This document shows positions 42,468 to 53,317 of a stretch of 64,000 bases of DNA, piece by piece; positions within the stretch are counted from its first letter, which is position 1, and every line of letters begins with the position of its first letter. Both the position numbers and the translations under genes were made by a program. The stretch lies in the NCBI RefSeq assembly GCF_004295665.1, contig NZ_CP034759.1, forward strand, positions 310,001 through 374,000, written 5' to 3'. The stretch is from Litorilituus sediminis. Its GTDB lineage: Bacteria > Pseudomonadota > Gammaproteobacteria > Enterobacterales > Alteromonadaceae. Under the pieces are notes generated by a model. It had not been told where the DNA came from, ran no database searches, and worked only from the letters and a program-made list of their open reading frames with translations.

Positions 42468-43316
42468 TTATTCTTTTCTATCAAAGCGTGAGCTTCTTAA
42501 ACTGTCTTTAACTTTTTTCAGATTATCTCTAAATTTGCTGCCTCTTCTTAGGGTAAAGCCGGTTGCTAATACATCAATTAATGCAAGTTGGGCAATACGT
42601 GAAGACATTGGCATATAAAGATCTGTATCTTCAGAGACATCAACGGATAAAACAATATTACATTCTTTAGCAAGTGGCGTACCTTCGGTTGTGATACCTA
42701 TAACCGTTGCATCATTTTCTTTGGCTAAGCTGGCCACTTCCACTAATGACTTTGTTCTACCAGTATGAGATATCACGATAACAACATCCCCTTGTTGGCT
42801 ATTTATAGCACTCATACGTTGCATTAATATGTCATCAAAATAAACAACAGGTACATTGAAGCGGAAAAACTTATTTTGTGCGTCATGGGCAACAATCGCA
42901 GACGCCCCTAAACCAAAGAATGAGATTTTATTGGCTTGAGTTAACAAATCGACAGAGCGATTAATAACGTTAGCATCTAAACTTTTACGTGCTAATTCAA
43001 GGCTAGCCATAGTCGATTCAAAGATTTTGGCGGTGTATTCACTGGCGCTGTCATTCTCGTCAACATGGCGATTAACATAGGGGGTACCATTGGCTAAGCT
43101 TTGAGCTAAGTGCAATTTAAAGTCTGGGTAGCCTTTTGTGTCAAGGCGACGACAAAACCTATTCACGGTAGGTTCACTAATATTGGCTTGTTTGGCTAAG
43201 GCCGCAATACTTGAATGAATTACTGTACTTGGTGAAGCGAGAATTACTTCTGCTACTTTTCTTTCTGATTTACTGAGTGTGTCTAGTTCATTAGCGATCT
43301 TTTCTAATATATTCAT
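42468..43316 (-). CDS. hexR: RpiR-family transcriptional regulator HexR
   Basis: The 282-residue protein has an N-terminal HTH_6 domain (LDTLSKSERKVAEVILASP, SIAALAKQANISEPTVNRFC) and a C-terminal SIS sugar-isomerase domain (about 120-260: ISFFGLGASAIVAHDAQNKF, DVVIVISHTGRTKSLVEVA). HexR binds 2-keto-3-deoxy-6-phosphogluconate, the Entner-Doudoroff intermediate, and controls zwf, edd, eda, pykA and others. The gene is divergent from the zwf-pgl-edd-eda cluster, where a HexR-like operator is found. The match in family and position makes the name secure. Confidence 0.93.
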   Translation of the reverse strand: MNILEKIANELDTLSKSERKVAEVILASPSTVIHSSIAALAKQANISEPTVNRFCRRLDTKGYPDFKLHLAQSLANGTPYVNRHVDENDSASEYTAKIFESTMASLELARKSLDANVINRSVDLLTQANKISFFGLGASAIVAHDAQNKFFRFNVPVVYFDDILMQRMSAINSQQGDVVIVISHTGRTKSLVEVASLAKENDATVIGITTEGTPLAKECNIVLSVDVSEDTDLYMPMSSRIAQLALIDVLATGFTLRRGSKFRDNLKKVKDSLRSSRFDRKE

Positions 43317-43712
43317 TATGGTTTGATCCTAGCGCTGAATTTGTTTCATTAACTGCTACCCCTGATTATATATCTCAGGTCAATAACGCTTACTGTAATT
43401 TATTTTCTGTTTTTATAACAGAAAAAATGAAATTTTATTTCATAATTAGCGCTAATATAATGCAAATGGCTTTAGATTTGCAAATGTTTAATAATTCAGC
43501 AGTGTAATATTTGTTAAATTTCGTCTCTTTAATGATTGTGAGCGCTAGAAATAAATATCAACAAAACAAATGTAGTAAAATTACAAAAAATACTTTACTG
43601 ATGAGCAAACAAGCGCTAAATTAGAGGTATATGTAGTTTACTTACAAATTATTTGCTTTAGTTATGGCTAGTGGTGTTAAAAAATTAGTCAAAGCATCAA
43701 CAGAGACATTGT
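43317..43712. promoter_or_regulatory. hexR-zwf divergent control region
   Basis: These 396 bp have no gene. Beside the HexR-like operator at 43571-43585 they contain a hairpin TTTTCTGTT/AACAGAAAA (43403-43425) and the dyad ATGAAAT-TTT-ATTTCAT (43427-43443), both close to the hexR side. These may be operators, for instance for autoregulation, but I cannot name a regulator for them. Confidence 0.5.
43571..43585. promoter_or_regulatory. HexR-like operator before zwf
   Basis: TGTAGTAAAATTACA is an almost perfect palindrome. It matches the HexR site described for gammaproteobacteria (TGTAATTAAATTACA type). It is 128 bp before the zwf ATG. Confidence 0.7.
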
Positions 43713-45182
43713 ATGAAAAATTTAGATTATCAATCAGCCAGTGAAATTGTCATCTTTGGCGCCCTGGGGGATTTATCGCGCAGAAAACTATTACCTGCGT
43801 TATATCAGCTTGAGGTCTGTGGCTTAATCAATGAACAAAGCAGAATTGTTGGTGTAGCCAGACAAGAGCATACACCTAAAGAATTTGAAGCGATTGTGTT
43901 GGAAAACCTACAGGCTTTTGTTAAAGAAGCACTTGATGAGGCGGTATTAACACGCTTTCTAGCTCGTTTAGTGTATCAACAACTTGATTTTAAAAATGAG
44001 CAGGCTTACGTCAATCTAGCGAATACCTTAGCTAGTGGTAATAAAACACGTGTTTATTACTTTTCTACACCTCCGGCAATTTATGGTGATATTTGTGCGG
44101 GTTTAAATGAAGCGCAATTAATCAGCGATAGTGATCGCGTGGTAATGGAAAAGCCTATTGGCCATTCACTCGAGTCTTCAAAAGTTGTCAATGATAAAGT
44201 AGCAAAGTATTTTAAAGAACAGCAAACCTATCGTATAGATCATTATTTAGGTAAAGAGACTGTACTGAACTTATTGGTGTTACGTTTTGCTAATTCGCTA
44301 TTCACCAATAATTGGGATAGAAACAGCATAGATCACGTACAAATTACCGTCGCAGAAAGTGTTGGAATTGAAGGCCGTTGGGGCTTTTATGATGAAGCAG
44401 GCCAAATGAGAGATATGGTGCAAAATCATCTATTACAAATTCTTTCCTTGCTAGCAATGGAGCCACCAGCGGATCTAAGCGCGCAAAGTGTACGTGATGA
44501 AAAATTAAAGGCAGTCAAAGCGCTTAGGCCAATTAATAAAGAGAACATTAAAGAGAAAACTGTTCGTGGCCAATACAGCGATGGCTTTTTAAATGGTGCG
44601 CCTGTACCCGGATACTTAAATGAAGAGGGTGCTAACAAAGACAGCACAACAGAAACCTTTGTTGCAATTAAAGCTGAGATTGATAACTGGCGTTGGAAGG
44701 GAGTACCGTTTTATTTACGTACAGGTAAACGTATGCCGGCCAAACACAGTGAAATAGTCGTTCATTTTAAACAACAGCCTCACAATATATTTAAGGACAG
44801 TTATAGCGATTTACCGGCCAATAAATTGACTATTCGTTTGCAGCCAGATGAAGGTGTTGAGTTGCAAATGATGAACAAGATTCCCGGTATTGCATCGCAA
44901 ATGCATATCCAAGAAAACAAGTTGGATTTAAGCTTTTCACAAACATATAAAAATGAACGCGTAATTGATGCTTATGAGCGTTTGATGCTGGAAGTATTGA
45001 ACGGCAATCAATCGTTATTTGTAAGTCGTGATGAAGTTGAGGCTGCTTGGACATGGGCTGACAGTATTATTGATGCGTGGCAAAGTACTAATGAAGCACC
45101 AAAACCTTACCCAGCAGGCTCTTGGGGGCCAGTTTCTTCAATTGCGTTAATCGCGCGTGATGATCGTCAATGGGTGGAATAA
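43713..45182 (+). CDS. zwf: Glucose-6-phosphate 1-dehydrogenase
   Basis: The 489-residue enzyme has the NADP-binding IFGALGDLSRRKLLPALYQL (14-33), the active-site RIDHYLGKE (174-182), DHVQITVAE and the substrate region with FYLRTGKRMPAK. It oxidises glucose 6-phosphate to 6-phosphogluconolactone, feeding the Entner-Doudoroff and pentose phosphate pathways. It is first in the zwf-pgl-edd-eda cluster and overlaps pgl by one base (TAATG). HexR probably represses it. Confidence 0.95.
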   Translation: MKNLDYQSASEIVIFGALGDLSRRKLLPALYQLEVCGLINEQSRIVGVARQEHTPKEFEAIVLENLQAFVKEALDEAVLTRFLARLVYQQLDFKNEQAYVNLANTLASGNKTRVYYFSTPPAIYGDICAGLNEAQLISDSDRVVMEKPIGHSLESSKVVNDKVAKYFKEQQTYRIDHYLGKETVLNLLVLRFANSLFTNNWDRNSIDHVQITVAESVGIEGRWGFYDEAGQMRDMVQNHLLQILSLLAMEPPADLSAQSVRDEKLKAVKALRPINKENIKEKTVRGQYSDGFLNGAPVPGYLNEEGANKDSTTETFVAIKAEIDNWRWKGVPFYLRTGKRMPAKHSEIVVHFKQQPHNIFKDSYSDLPANKLTIRLQPDEGVELQMMNKIPGIASQMHIQENKLDLSFSQTYKNERVIDAYERLMLEVLNGNQSLFVSRDEVEAAWTWADSIIDAWQSTNEAPKPYPAGSWGPVSSIALIARDDRQWVE

Positions 45183-45877
45183 TGCAGAAGATTCATAATT
45201 TTTCAACAAGAGATGATCTTGATACTAATCTAGCAAATCAAGTTGCTAATTTATTGGCTGAAGCTATCAAGCATAAGGGCAGGGCGAGTATTGCTGTTTC
45301 CGGCGGTTCAACACCGAAAGGCTTTTTTGCTCAATTAGCTAATAAGGATATCGACTGGAAAAAAGTCACCATTACCTTAGCCGATGAACGTTGGGTTGCT
45401 ATTGACAGTGATGCCAGTAATACACAGCTTGTATTTAAAAACTTGTTACAAGGGCCGGCATCAGTAGCCAAGTTTTTTCACCTGAAGCAAGGTGAAGAAT
45501 TAACAGAAGATATTTTGGCAGATCTGAATGTTGCCGCAAATAATACGCTTTTACCGCTTGATGTCCTTATTTTGGGTATGGGCGAAGATGGTCATACGGC
45601 TTCATTGTTCCCATGTAGCGAACAAATTGAAGCGGGTCTTTCTCGTGATAATAGCAATGCACTTATTAGTGTACAGCCGACAACTGCTCCGCATCAAAGA
45701 ATAAGCTTTACTTTTTCTGCGCTTGCTCAAAGTAAGCATGTATTTTTACATTTATGTGGAGAAAACAAGCAGAAGGTTTTAGATAAAGCACTTGCGAGTC
45801 AAGATATATTTGATATGCCAATCAGAGCTTTTTTGCATGATGAAAGCTTAACAACACAAATATATTGGGCACCCTAA
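45182..45877 (+). CDS. pgl: 6-phosphogluconolactonase
   Basis: The product of about 231 residues belongs to the NagB/SugarP-isomerase-like DevB family: IAVSGGSTPKGFFAQLA, VTITLADERWVAIDSDASNT, PLDVLILGMGEDGHTASLFP, and ISFTFSALAQSKHVFLHLCG. It hydrolyses the lactone made by Zwf. The ATG at 45182 overlaps the zwf stop codon as TAATG; an in-frame ATG 12 bp upstream is less likely. Translational coupling with zwf is expected. Confidence 0.92.
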   Translation: MQKIHNFSTRDDLDTNLANQVANLLAEAIKHKGRASIAVSGGSTPKGFFAQLANKDIDWKKVTITLADERWVAIDSDASNTQLVFKNLLQGPASVAKFFHLKQGEELTEDILADLNVAANNTLLPLDVLILGMGEDGHTASLFPCSEQIEAGLSRDNSNALISVQPTTAPHQRISFTFSALAQSKHVFLHLCGENKQKVLDKALASQDIFDMPIRAFLHDESLTTQIYWAP

Positions 45878-45931
45878 CTTTTAGCATAACGCGAAAATTG
45901 CAAGCATAAGATTTAAAGGCAGAGAGAGCAA

Positions 45932-47746
45932 ATGAAACAGCAAATTGTAGATATAACCAACAGAATTATTAAACGTAGTGAAAAGACGCGCGCCAAGTAT
46001 CTACAGAAGATTGAAGCAGCCAAGTCATCGACGGTACATCGTGCAAGTTTATCTTGTGGTAATTTAGCCCATGGATTTGCTGCATGCGGTAAAGAAGAGA
46101 AACAGTTAATTAAAGGCTTAAATCATTCTGACATCGCTATCGTTTCAGCATATAACGATATGTTGAGTGCTCATCAGCCTTATCAAACTTATCCGCAAAT
46201 AATCAAAGAAGCTGTTAAGGAAGTGGGTGGTATTGCTCAGTTTGCCGGTGGCGTACCAGCCATGTGTGACGGTGTAACTCAAGGGCAACCAGGAATGGAT
46301 TTAAGCTTGATGAGCCGTGATGTTATTGCCATGTCTACTGCGGTTGGCTTGTCACATAATATGTTTGATGGTGCCTTAATGCTTGGTATCTGTGACAAAA
46401 TCGTGCCAGGGCTTTTAATCGCTAGCATGACTTTTGGCCACCTGCCAACGGTGTTTGTACCAGCAGGCCCTATGCCTTCAGGTATTCCAAACAAGGAAAA
46501 AGCACGAGTTAGGCAACAATATGCCAAAGGTGAAGCTGATGAGGCAGCATTACTTGAGGCAGAGTCTGCTTCGTATCATGCGCCAGGCACTTGTACTTTC
46601 TTTGGTACAGCAAACTCAAATCAATTAGTTGTTGAGGTTATGGGGCTTCATCTACCAGGTGCTTCATTTATTGCGCCGAACACACCGTTAAGAGAAGCGC
46701 TTACTAAAGCCGCGGCAAAACAGGTAACACGATTGACGCAACAATCTGGTAACTATATGCCTATTGGTAAAATGATAGATGAGCGCTCTATTGTCAATGC
46801 TATTGTTGCTTTGTTGGCAACAGGTGGCTCAACTAATTTAACCATGCATATTATCGCTTTTGCGAAAGCAGCCGGTATTATCATCGATTTCCAAGATTTC
46901 AATGATTTATCAAAAGAAGTTCCGTTATTAACGAGAATTTACCCTAATGGCCATGCTGATATTAACCATTTCCAAGAAGCTGGTGGTATGGCATTACTGT
47001 TTAAAGAACTCTTGTCTGCTGGTCTGTTGCATGAAGATGTTGAGACAATTTGTGGTCAAGGATTAACACGCTATACCCAAAGACCAATACTTGAAAACGG
47101 TCAACTTGTTTGGGTAGATGGTGTTGAACAGTCGTTAGACCCAGAGGTTATTACCACAGTAGAAAAACCATTTAAAGCAGATGGTGGTTTAAGAGTGTTA
47201 AAAGGTAATTTAGGGGTTTCAGTGCTTAAAACCTCGTCGCTTCGAGAAGGTAGTTTTGTTATTAATGCGCCAGCTGTTGTTTTTGAAGATCAAAATGAAT
47301 TACAAACGGCATTTGATGCGGGTGAGTTAGAAAAAGATTTTGTCGCCGTTGTCCGTTTTCAAGGGCCTAAAGCGCGCGGTATGCCTGAGTTGCATAAGCT
47401 TACGCCACTATTAGGTGTATTACAGGATAAGGGCTTTAAAGTTGCATTAGTGACTGATGGTCGTATGTCAGGGGCGTCAGGTAAAGTACCAGCAGCAATT
47501 CACTTATGTCCGGAAGCTGTTGATGATGGTTTGATAGGAAAAGTTAAAAACGGCGACTTAATCAACCTTAATGGTGAAACAGGGGAATTAACACTGATGG
47601 TTGATGAGCAAGAGTTAGCAAATAGAGCACAAGCAAGCTTTAACGTTAATGGTCATCATGAGGGCATGGGACGTGAGTTATTTGGCTTTATGCGTCGTAG
47701 TTTAAGTTCAGCAGAAACGGGAGCTTGTTCACTATTTGATGAATAG
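45932..47746 (+). CDS. edd: Phosphogluconate dehydratase
   Basis: The 604-residue member of the IlvD/Edd family carries the Fe-S cysteines in [18 protein letters not shown] and [15 protein letters not shown], the segment [15 protein letters not shown], and the C-terminal [17 protein letters not shown]. It dehydrates 6-phosphogluconate to KDPG. The length and the [15 protein letters not shown] version point to Edd rather than IlvD (616 residues). The ribosome site is AGAGAGAG. It follows pgl by 54 bp and precedes eda by 95 bp. Confidence 0.95.
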   Translation: MKQQIVDITNRIIKRSEKTRAKYLQKIEAAKSSTVHRASLSCGNLAHGFAACGKEEKQLIKGLNHSDIAIVSAYNDMLSAHQPYQTYPQIIKEAVKEVGGIAQFAGGVPAMCDGVTQGQPGMDLSLMSRDVIAMSTAVGLSHNMFDGALMLGICDKIVPGLLIASMTFGHLPTVFVPAGPMPSGIPNKEKARVRQQYAKGEADEAALLEAESASYHAPGTCTFFGTANSNQLVVEVMGLHLPGASFIAPNTPLREALTKAAAKQVTRLTQQSGNYMPIGKMIDERSIVNAIVALLATGGSTNLTMHIIAFAKAAGIIIDFQDFNDLSKEVPLLTRIYPNGHADINHFQEAGGMALLFKELLSAGLLHEDVETICGQGLTRYTQRPILENGQLVWVDGVEQSLDPEVITTVEKPFKADGGLRVLKGNLGVSVLKTSSLREGSFVINAPAVVFEDQNELQTAFDAGELEKDFVAVVRFQGPKARGMPELHKLTPLLGVLQDKGFKVALVTDGRMSGASGKVPAAIHLCPEAVDDGLIGKVKNGDLINLNGETGELTLMVDEQELANRAQASFNVNGHHEGMGRELFGFMRRSLSSAETGACSLFDE

Positions 47747-47841
47747 TTATAGCTTTTGAAATTGTATCAACATAAATATCAGTGATTAAAAAATTGACAA
47801 TGATTAGCTTAAATATGAGCAGCTAATTAGATAGAGGATGT

Positions 47842-48492
47842 ATGACAAACTTAAAGAATTGGCAAATAATGCCAAACGAACTTTTTGCTATGGGGCCAAT
47901 TGTTCCTGTATTAGTAATTAATAAGGTGGAAGAGGCATTGCCGATAGCAGAAGCGCTTTTAGCTGCTGATATTAAAGTGCTAGAGGTTACTTTACGTACA
48001 CCTGCTGCGCTTGATGTGATAAGTACAATAGCGAAAGAGTTACCAGAAGCGGTTGTTGGCTCAGGCACTGTGACTAACCGTCAGCAATTACAGCAATCTT
48101 ATGATGCTGGCGCTAAATTTGCCATAAGCCCAGGTTTAACGAAAGATTTATTGCAAGCAGGTAATGAGGGAAATATTGCGTTAATCCCCGGTATTTCTTC
48201 TATATCTGAACTCATGGATGGCGCAGACTTTGGCTATGATCATTTAAAGTTTTTCCCAGCTGAAGCGTCAGGCGGTGTCAACGCGATAAAATCGATTGGC
48301 GGTCCATTTCCTGATATTCGTTTTTGCCCAACTGGCGGAATCAATCTTGCTAATGTGAAAGATTATTTAGCCTTACCTAATGTGATGTGCTGTGGTGGCT
48401 CTTGGCTTGTTTCTAATGAGATTGTAGCAGGTAAAAATTGGCAAGAAATCACTAAGCTTGCTAAACAGGCATTAGCACATGTTAATTCATAA
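47842..48492 (+). CDS. eda: KDPG aldolase
   Basis: The 216-residue class I aldolase has the catalytic glutamate in LEVTLRTPAALD (E48) and the Schiff-base lysine in DHLKFFPAE (K135). It also has VVGSGTVTNRQQLQQSYDAG and FCPTGGINLANVKDYLALPN. It splits 2-keto-3-deoxy-6-phosphogluconate into pyruvate and glyceraldehyde 3-phosphate, completing the Entner-Doudoroff route coded by the preceding genes. A GAGGATGT ribosome site is present and a strong terminator follows. Confidence 0.95.
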   Translation: MTNLKNWQIMPNELFAMGPIVPVLVINKVEEALPIAEALLAADIKVLEVTLRTPAALDVISTIAKELPEAVVGSGTVTNRQQLQQSYDAGAKFAISPGLTKDLLQAGNEGNIALIPGISSISELMDGADFGYDHLKFFPAEASGGVNAIKSIGGPFPDIRFCPTGGINLANVKDYLALPNVMCCGGSWLVSNEIVAGKNWQEITKLAKQALAHVNS

Positions 48493-48540
48493 TGAGCTTT
48501 TTGCTGTGTAACTGCTGTGTAATTTTAATTACCCAATAAA

Positions 48541-48568
48541 AAAAACCACCTTCTCAGGTGGTTTTTTT
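48541..48568. terminator. Terminator after eda
   Basis: AAAAACCACCT (48541-48551), loop TCTC, AGGTGGTTTTT (48556-48566) and further T residues. Symmetric ends allow use also by the convergent GYF_2 gene. Confidence 0.9.
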
Positions 48569-48589
48569 ATATAGCAGTTGTTAACTCAA

Positions 48590-49480
48590 TTATGAGTTAT
48601 TTTGTGCTAGTCTTAAACGCTCAGCCATTGATAGCGGCTTGTCAGGGGTAGCCTGAGTTTCTGCTGGCTTATCAGCTTCAACTTTTTTATCGCCTCTAAA
48701 TACTGACTTCATCATATTTTTCATGCCGTTAAAGCTTTCTGTTGCGGTTTTATTCGCTTGCTCAGCTTCCGCGGGTTTTGATTTTTCTTGCTTTTTAGCA
48801 ACAGGTTTAGCTTTTGGCTCTGTTTTCGCTGGAGCTTTATCAACCTCTGCAAGCTCTACGCGTTTATGAGGGGTCGCTAATTTTGTTTCTGCAATTTTTG
48901 CTTTGCTAACTTGCGCAGACTCTATTTTTGTTACTTTGCTAGGCGGACTAGCAGGTGCGCTAGAGCCGTCACATGATGGCATAACCACGTCATTTGAGTT
49001 AACACGCTGATTAAATGTATCAATAGCATCATCTATTTCAACTTCAGCAATTTCTACCGCATTTTTAACCTGTGATAGTTTCTTGGTTAAACTCGCGTGT
49101 TTTTTCTCTATATTAACAATGGCAGATTTAACATCATCATTGAGGTTTTTAGTTAAGTCTTTGTAGCTTTCTATTTGCTTTTCAAACTTGCCTAAAGTTG
49201 ATTGCGTGTGGTTGATGCTATCACCAATAGAAGTTAATTTAGTCTGTAAGCGTTTCTTTTTAGCTAAAAACTTATCCGTTAGCTCTTTAGGCACTAGTGA
49301 TGTTTGCTCAGTTGCAGGAATGATGCCTGCGAACTCACTAATACAATTCACAGGTTTCCATTGATTAAACGATGGGTGCCACCCATATACATTTGGCTTA
49401 TCAGCTAAATACTCTTTAGCTGCTTGTAAATCTAATGGTCCATGTACTTTACCACTGTCTGAAAAAAACCATTTTTTCAT
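48590..49480 (-). CDS. GYF_2 (DUF4339) protein with coiled coil and Lys/Glu/Ala-rich tail
   Basis: With the ATG at 49480 the product has about 296 residues. The N-terminal GYF_2 domain (MKKWFFSDSGKVHGPLDL, YGWHPSFNQWKPV) ends near residue 55. A coiled coil of about 110 residues follows (KKKRLQTKLTSIGDSINHTQ, SIVNIEKKHASLTKK type), then a charged low-complexity region and a C-terminal LSMAERLRLAQNN. No signal peptide or membrane segment is seen, so it is probably cytoplasmic. GYF_2 folds bind proline-rich or partner peptides. Its neighbour is a shorter paralog. The frame extends three codons upstream (GTG at 49489). I know no function. Confidence 0.78.
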   Translation of the reverse strand: MKKWFFSDSGKVHGPLDLQAAKEYLADKPNVYGWHPSFNQWKPVNCISEFAGIIPATEQTSLVPKELTDKFLAKKKRLQTKLTSIGDSINHTQSTLGKFEKQIESYKDLTKNLNDDVKSAIVNIEKKHASLTKKLSQVKNAVEIAEVEIDDAIDTFNQRVNSNDVVMPSCDGSSAPASPPSKVTKIESAQVSKAKIAETKLATPHKRVELAEVDKAPAKTEPKAKPVAKKQEKSKPAEAEQANKTATESFNGMKNMMKSVFRGDKKVEADKPAETQATPDKPLSMAERLRLAQNNS

Positions 49481-49537
49481 AGTCATCACTCTTATTCTTT
49501 CGTTATCTTTTTAGTATATGCACAATTTAGTTAGCTG

Positions 49538-49975
49538 TTAAACGTCGTAGTCAGTTTTTATAACATTGGCTAAATTCTTTTGTAATGATGCATATTGAGC
49601 TTCAATTGTTTGCACAACCACTTTAACTTCTTCAGTAAGGTTATGGGCAATTTGGCTATAGTTGTCGACTTCAGTGTCTATCTCATATAAGGAATCTGAG
49701 GTCGTTGAAATCGTTTTATCTACTCTGTCTAAGGTAGAAATAAGAGACTTTTCTTCGTCAATCAGTTCTTCAATTAATTCTTTAGGCACATCAACAGGAG
49801 GAGTAGGCGGGGTGACTGTTAGTTCAAATTCATCAATACAACTGACTGGAACCCAGTGACTATATGAAGGGTGCCAAGCATATAAATCAGGGTTTTTGGC
49901 GATCAGTTCATTGGATTCTTTTAGTCCTAAAGGACCGCTGATTTCACCATTATCAGAAAAAAACCATTTTTTCAT
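49538..49975 (-). CDS. Short GYF_2 (DUF4339) paralog with coiled coil
   Basis: With the ATG at 49975 the product has about 145 residues. The GYF_2 domain (MKKWFFSDNGEISGPLGL, YAWHPSYSHWVPVSCIDEF) is closely similar to that of the next gene. A short Pro-rich linker (TPPTPPVDVPKEL) and a coiled coil (SLISTLDRVDKTISTTSDSL, VVVQTIEAQYASLQKNLANV) follow. The long tail of its paralog is absent. The frame also extends upstream to 50008, but the AGAAGAG ribosome site and the paralog both favour the shorter start. It lies 57 bp upstream of the longer gene, so a tandem duplication is likely. Confidence 0.78.
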   Translation of the reverse strand: MKKWFFSDNGEISGPLGLKESNELIAKNPDLYAWHPSYSHWVPVSCIDEFELTVTPPTPPVDVPKELIEELIDEEKSLISTLDRVDKTISTTSDSLYEIDTEVDNYSQIAHNLTEEVKVVVQTIEAQYASLQKNLANVIKTDYDV

Positions 49976-50217
49976 AATTATTATTACTCTTCTTGATGCG
50001 AAACTCAAAGTTGATATTTCTAATAAACTATTTATCTTTCAGACAGTTGCCTATTCCTTGTTAACTAGCTTAAATATCCCCTTATCCGAGTAATTAATGT
50101 AACGTGTGCCATGAAGGTCAGTCAAGCAGTTTATTGCTAATGGTTAACTATATTTTTACAAAATGACAAGAGTGTTTTGCATAACATTTGTATCAAAATA
50201 TATTTTCAAGCATAAAA

Positions 50218-50246
50218 AAGCCAAGCTCCTTGGCAGGGCTTGGCTT
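50218..50246 (-). terminator. Terminator after rne
   Basis: On the minus strand AAGCCAAGC (50246-50238) pairs with GCTTGGCTT (50226-50218), followed by a run of T residues. It lies 27 bp past the rne stop codon. Confidence 0.85.
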
Positions 50247-50272
50247 AGTAAAGCTAACTTGAGTAGCTTAGT

Positions 50273-53200
50273 TTATGAAGGTTTTGTTGCCTCGGCAAAA
50301 CTGCGGTTACTTACATCAGCTAATATGGCTGACTTGCCTGAAGTGAGATGACTTACACGTTCATTACTTTCCATAAAGCTTGTTGGTATAGCATTTATCG
50401 TGGTAATGGTTTCAGTTTTAGTCATAGGTGCTGACGCTCTACCAGATAAGCGATTTGCTTTTTTCACTTGTCTTGCCAGTTTCTTATCTTTTACTTGCGT
50501 CTTTTTAGGTGCTTTAGCTTGCTTAGCAGGCTTCTCTGCTGGTTTAGCATCAGTTGTCGATTGAGTTTTCTCTAGCTTTTTATTAGCTTGAACTTCCTTA
50601 ATCGTTTCAGTTTTCTGCTCAGACTCTGCTTCGGTGTTTAAGCTTGCTGTCTCAGCTAGCTCATTTTCAACAGGAACATCTTCAACTTGCGCGGAAGTTG
50701 CTTCTGCTGTCACTTCTAACGAAGGTGCTATTTCTTCACTAGCTTGCTCATTACCAATTTGCTCAGTTTTATCTGTATCGGCAACGTCTATTGGGTTGGC
50801 AATCTCTTCTAGCGGCAAGCTTTGTTGAACTTCAGTTAGTTCTTGCTTGGCTATTGGCTCTGAAGAGCTAGTTTCTTCGATAGTTTCAGGCGCTGGTTTT
50901 ATTTCAGAGGCTGTAGGCTTTGAAGCATTCTCTTCTTGAGTCGATACTTCTTGCATTGCACTATCAACTTGCTTTTCAGTAACCGTATCTTTCTGAACTG
51001 TATTTTCATCAGATGTCGGTGCGACATTTTCGTTGGCAGTCTCATTTGCAGGGTAACGCGCCTCAACAGCTTCATCAGACTGAAGTGTACTTTCAACTGC
51101 GCCTTCAACTTGCTTTGACTCAGCTTCGTTATTACGACGTCTACGCTGCCCGTTTGAGCGTAAATGTCTTGGAGAGCGTCTGTTACGAGAGCGTTCCTCT
51201 GATTTTGATTTATCTGCTACTGAATCAACGGGTGCTGCAGTATTTTCAGCTGCTTCTGTAACCGCTAGGTTAGCTTTGTCCTGCTTAACTTCGTTGCTTT
51301 GTTCAACTCTAACCTTTTTACGGTTATTTCGGCGTTGACGACGCTCAGCAACTTTTTCCTCTTTCGCTACCTGATTCTTTTCATTGTCAGGTTTACGATT
51401 TTGCTTCTTAGCTTTGTTTGCTGATTTATTTTGATTAGTGCGATCGTTTCTTGATGAACGACCTGGGTCATTTGCTTTATCGTCTTTAGCTTGATTTTTA
51501 TCGTCGTTACGAGTATTGCGCTTGTTGCCTCTGTTGTTACGACGTTGATTTTGTCTTCGCTGTTGACCTTTGCCTTTATTTTTACTCGCAGGTTTTTCTT
51601 CAGTTTTACTACTTTGCTCTTCTGTAGAGACGAATAATGATTTTAACCAAGCAAAGAAACCCGTCGGTTTTTCTTTCTCCTTGCCTACTTGAGCGGTCTT
51701 ATCCGTTGTTGCGCGTTTAGGGGCTGACATTCCTTGAATGACAGGCTCATCTCGCTTAGCTGCTTCTTTATCAAATTTAGGCATTTTTGCTTCTTCAAGC
51801 TCAGCTTGTTTGATAGGTAACTCATAACTGGCATCAGTAGTCGCATCATCTTTCTTAACTCGCACGACCTCGTATTGAGGCGTATCCATGTGAGGATTTG
51901 GAATGATTAATACTTTGACATTATGGTGTTTTTCAACATGCATCACTGAACGTCTTTTTTCGTTCAGTAGATAGGTTGCAACAGGTACTGGCACTTGTGC
52001 TTGCACATGCTGAGTGTTTTCTTTAATCGCTTCTTCTTCAATTAAACGAAGAATAGAGAGCGCTAATGATTCAACCCCTCTTACATGGCCTGTGCCATTA
52101 CAGCGAGGACAAACACCTTGGCTTGTTTCACCAATAGAAGGTCTTAAGCGTTGGCGTGACATTTCTAATAAGCCAAAGCGAGAAATGCGCCCTAGTTGAA
52201 TTCTAGCTCTGTCTTGGTGGACAGAATCTCGCATTCGGTTTTCAACTTCTCTTTGGTGTCTCACTGGTGTCATATCGATAAAATCGATAACCACTAAACC
52301 GCCTAAGTCACGTAAACGTAATTGACGGGCAATTTCTTCAGCTGCTTCTAAGTTAGTGTTGAAGGCTGTTTCTTCAATATCACCACCTTTAGTTGCTCTT
52401 GCTGAGTTAATATCGATAGACGTCATGGCTTCAGTAGGATCTATAACGATAGAGCCACCTGATGGTAAACGGACCTCACGTTGGAACGCTGTTTCTATCT
52501 GCGTTTCAATTTGATAATGGGTAAAAAGTGGTACGTCACTGGTGTATAGTTTTATTTTGCTTAAAAAGTCAGGGCGAACAACTTCAATATGCTTTTTAAC
52601 GCTTTCGAATGTTTTCGGGCGATCGATCAGCACTTCACCAATATCTCTACGCAAATAATCGCGAATAGCGCGTAATATTAAGTTAGTTTCTTGGTGAATT
52701 AAAAATGGAGCAGGGCGGCTTGCTGCGGCATCGCTAATGGCTTGCCAGTGGTGAAGTAATACGCTTAAATCCCACTCTAGCTCTTCATAGTCTTTACCAA
52801 CACCTGCGGTTCTAACAATGAGCCCCATACCTTTTGGTAGGTCTAATTTACTTAAAGATGCTTTTAATTCTGTGCGCTCGTCACCTTCAATACGTCGAGA
52901 GATACCACCAGCACGAGGGTTGTTCGGCATTAAAACTAAATAACTACCCGCTAGGCTAATAAAGGTTGTTAATGCCGCGCCTTTTTGTCCTCGTTCTTCT
53001 TTGTCGATCTGAACGATGACCTCTTGGCCTTCATGTAACACTTCTTTTATATTTGGACGACCTTGGAAAGTATATCCTTTAGGGAAGTACTCACGGGCGA
53101 TTTCTTTCATTGGCAGGAAGCCATGACGTTCAGCACCGTAGTCAACAAAAGCGGCTTCTAATGAAGGCTCTATACGGGTAATTTTGGCTTTATATATATT

Positions 53201-53317
53201 GGATTTTTTCTGTTCATGACCTGGGCTTTCGATATCTAGATCATAAAGCTTTTGGCCATCAACCAAGGCTACTCGCAACTCTTCTGATTGAGTTGCGTTA
53301 ATTAACATACGTTTCAT
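50273..53317 (-). CDS. rne: Ribonuclease E
   Basis: With the standard start [20 protein letters not shown] (ATG at 53317) the protein has about 1014 residues. The frame extends nine codons further without support. The S1 domain (about 35-120), the 5'-sensor and the DNase I-like catalytic part are present. The latter includes [20 protein letters not shown] and [20 protein letters not shown] with the two metal-binding aspartates. The zinc-link [13 protein letters not shown] is also intact. The C-terminal half is disordered, with Arg-rich RNA-binding blocks ([15 protein letters not shown] and [17 protein letters not shown]), a long acidic stretch and a terminal [13 protein letters not shown] segment that may bind PNPase. 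It organises the degradosome and processes rRNA and tRNA. Confidence 0.95.
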   Translation of the reverse strand: MKRMLINATQSEELRVALVDGQKLYDLDIESPGHEQKKSNIYKAKITRIEPSLEAAFVDYGAERHGFLPMKEIAREYFPKGYTFQGRPNIKEVLHEGQEVIVQIDKEERGQKGAALTTFISLAGSYLVLMPNNPRAGGISRRIEGDERTELKASLSKLDLPKGMGLIVRTAGVGKDYEELEWDLSVLLHHWQAISDAAASRPAPFLIHQETNLILRAIRDYLRRDIGEVLIDRPKTFESVKKHIEVVRPDFLSKIKLYTSDVPLFTHYQIETQIETAFQREVRLPSGGSIVIDPTEAMTSIDINSARATKGGDIEETAFNTNLEAAEEIARQLRLRDLGGLVVIDFIDMTPVRHQREVENRMRDSVHQDRARIQLGRISRFGLLEMSRQRLRPSIGETSQGVCPRCNGTGHVRGVESLALSILRLIEEEAIKENTQHVQAQVPVPVATYLLNEKRRSVMHVEKHHNVKVLIIPNPHMDTPQYEVVRVKKDDATTDASYELPIKQAELEEAKMPKFDKEAAKRDEPVIQGMSAPKRATTDKTAQVGKEKEKPTGFFAWLKSLFVSTEEQSSKTEEKPASKNKGKGQQRRQNQRRNNRGNKRNTRNDDKNQAKDDKANDPGRSSRNDRTNQNKSANKAKKQNRKPDNEKNQVAKEEKVAERRQRRNNRKKVRVEQSNEVKQDKANLAVTEAAENTAAPVDSVADKSKSEERSRNRRSPRHLRSNGQRRRRNNEAESKQVEGAVESTLQSDEAVEARYPANETANENVAPTSDENTVQKDTVTEKQVDSAMQEVSTQEENASKPTASEIKPAPETIEETSSSEPIAKQELTEVQQSLPLEEIANPIDVADTDKTEQIGNEQASEEIAPSLEVTAEATSAQVEDVPVENELAETASLNTEAESEQKTETIKEVQANKKLEKTQSTTDAKPAEKPAKQAKAPKKTQVKDKKLARQVKKANRLSGRASAPMTKTETITTINAIPTSFMESNERVSHLTSGKSAILADVSNRSFAEATKPS

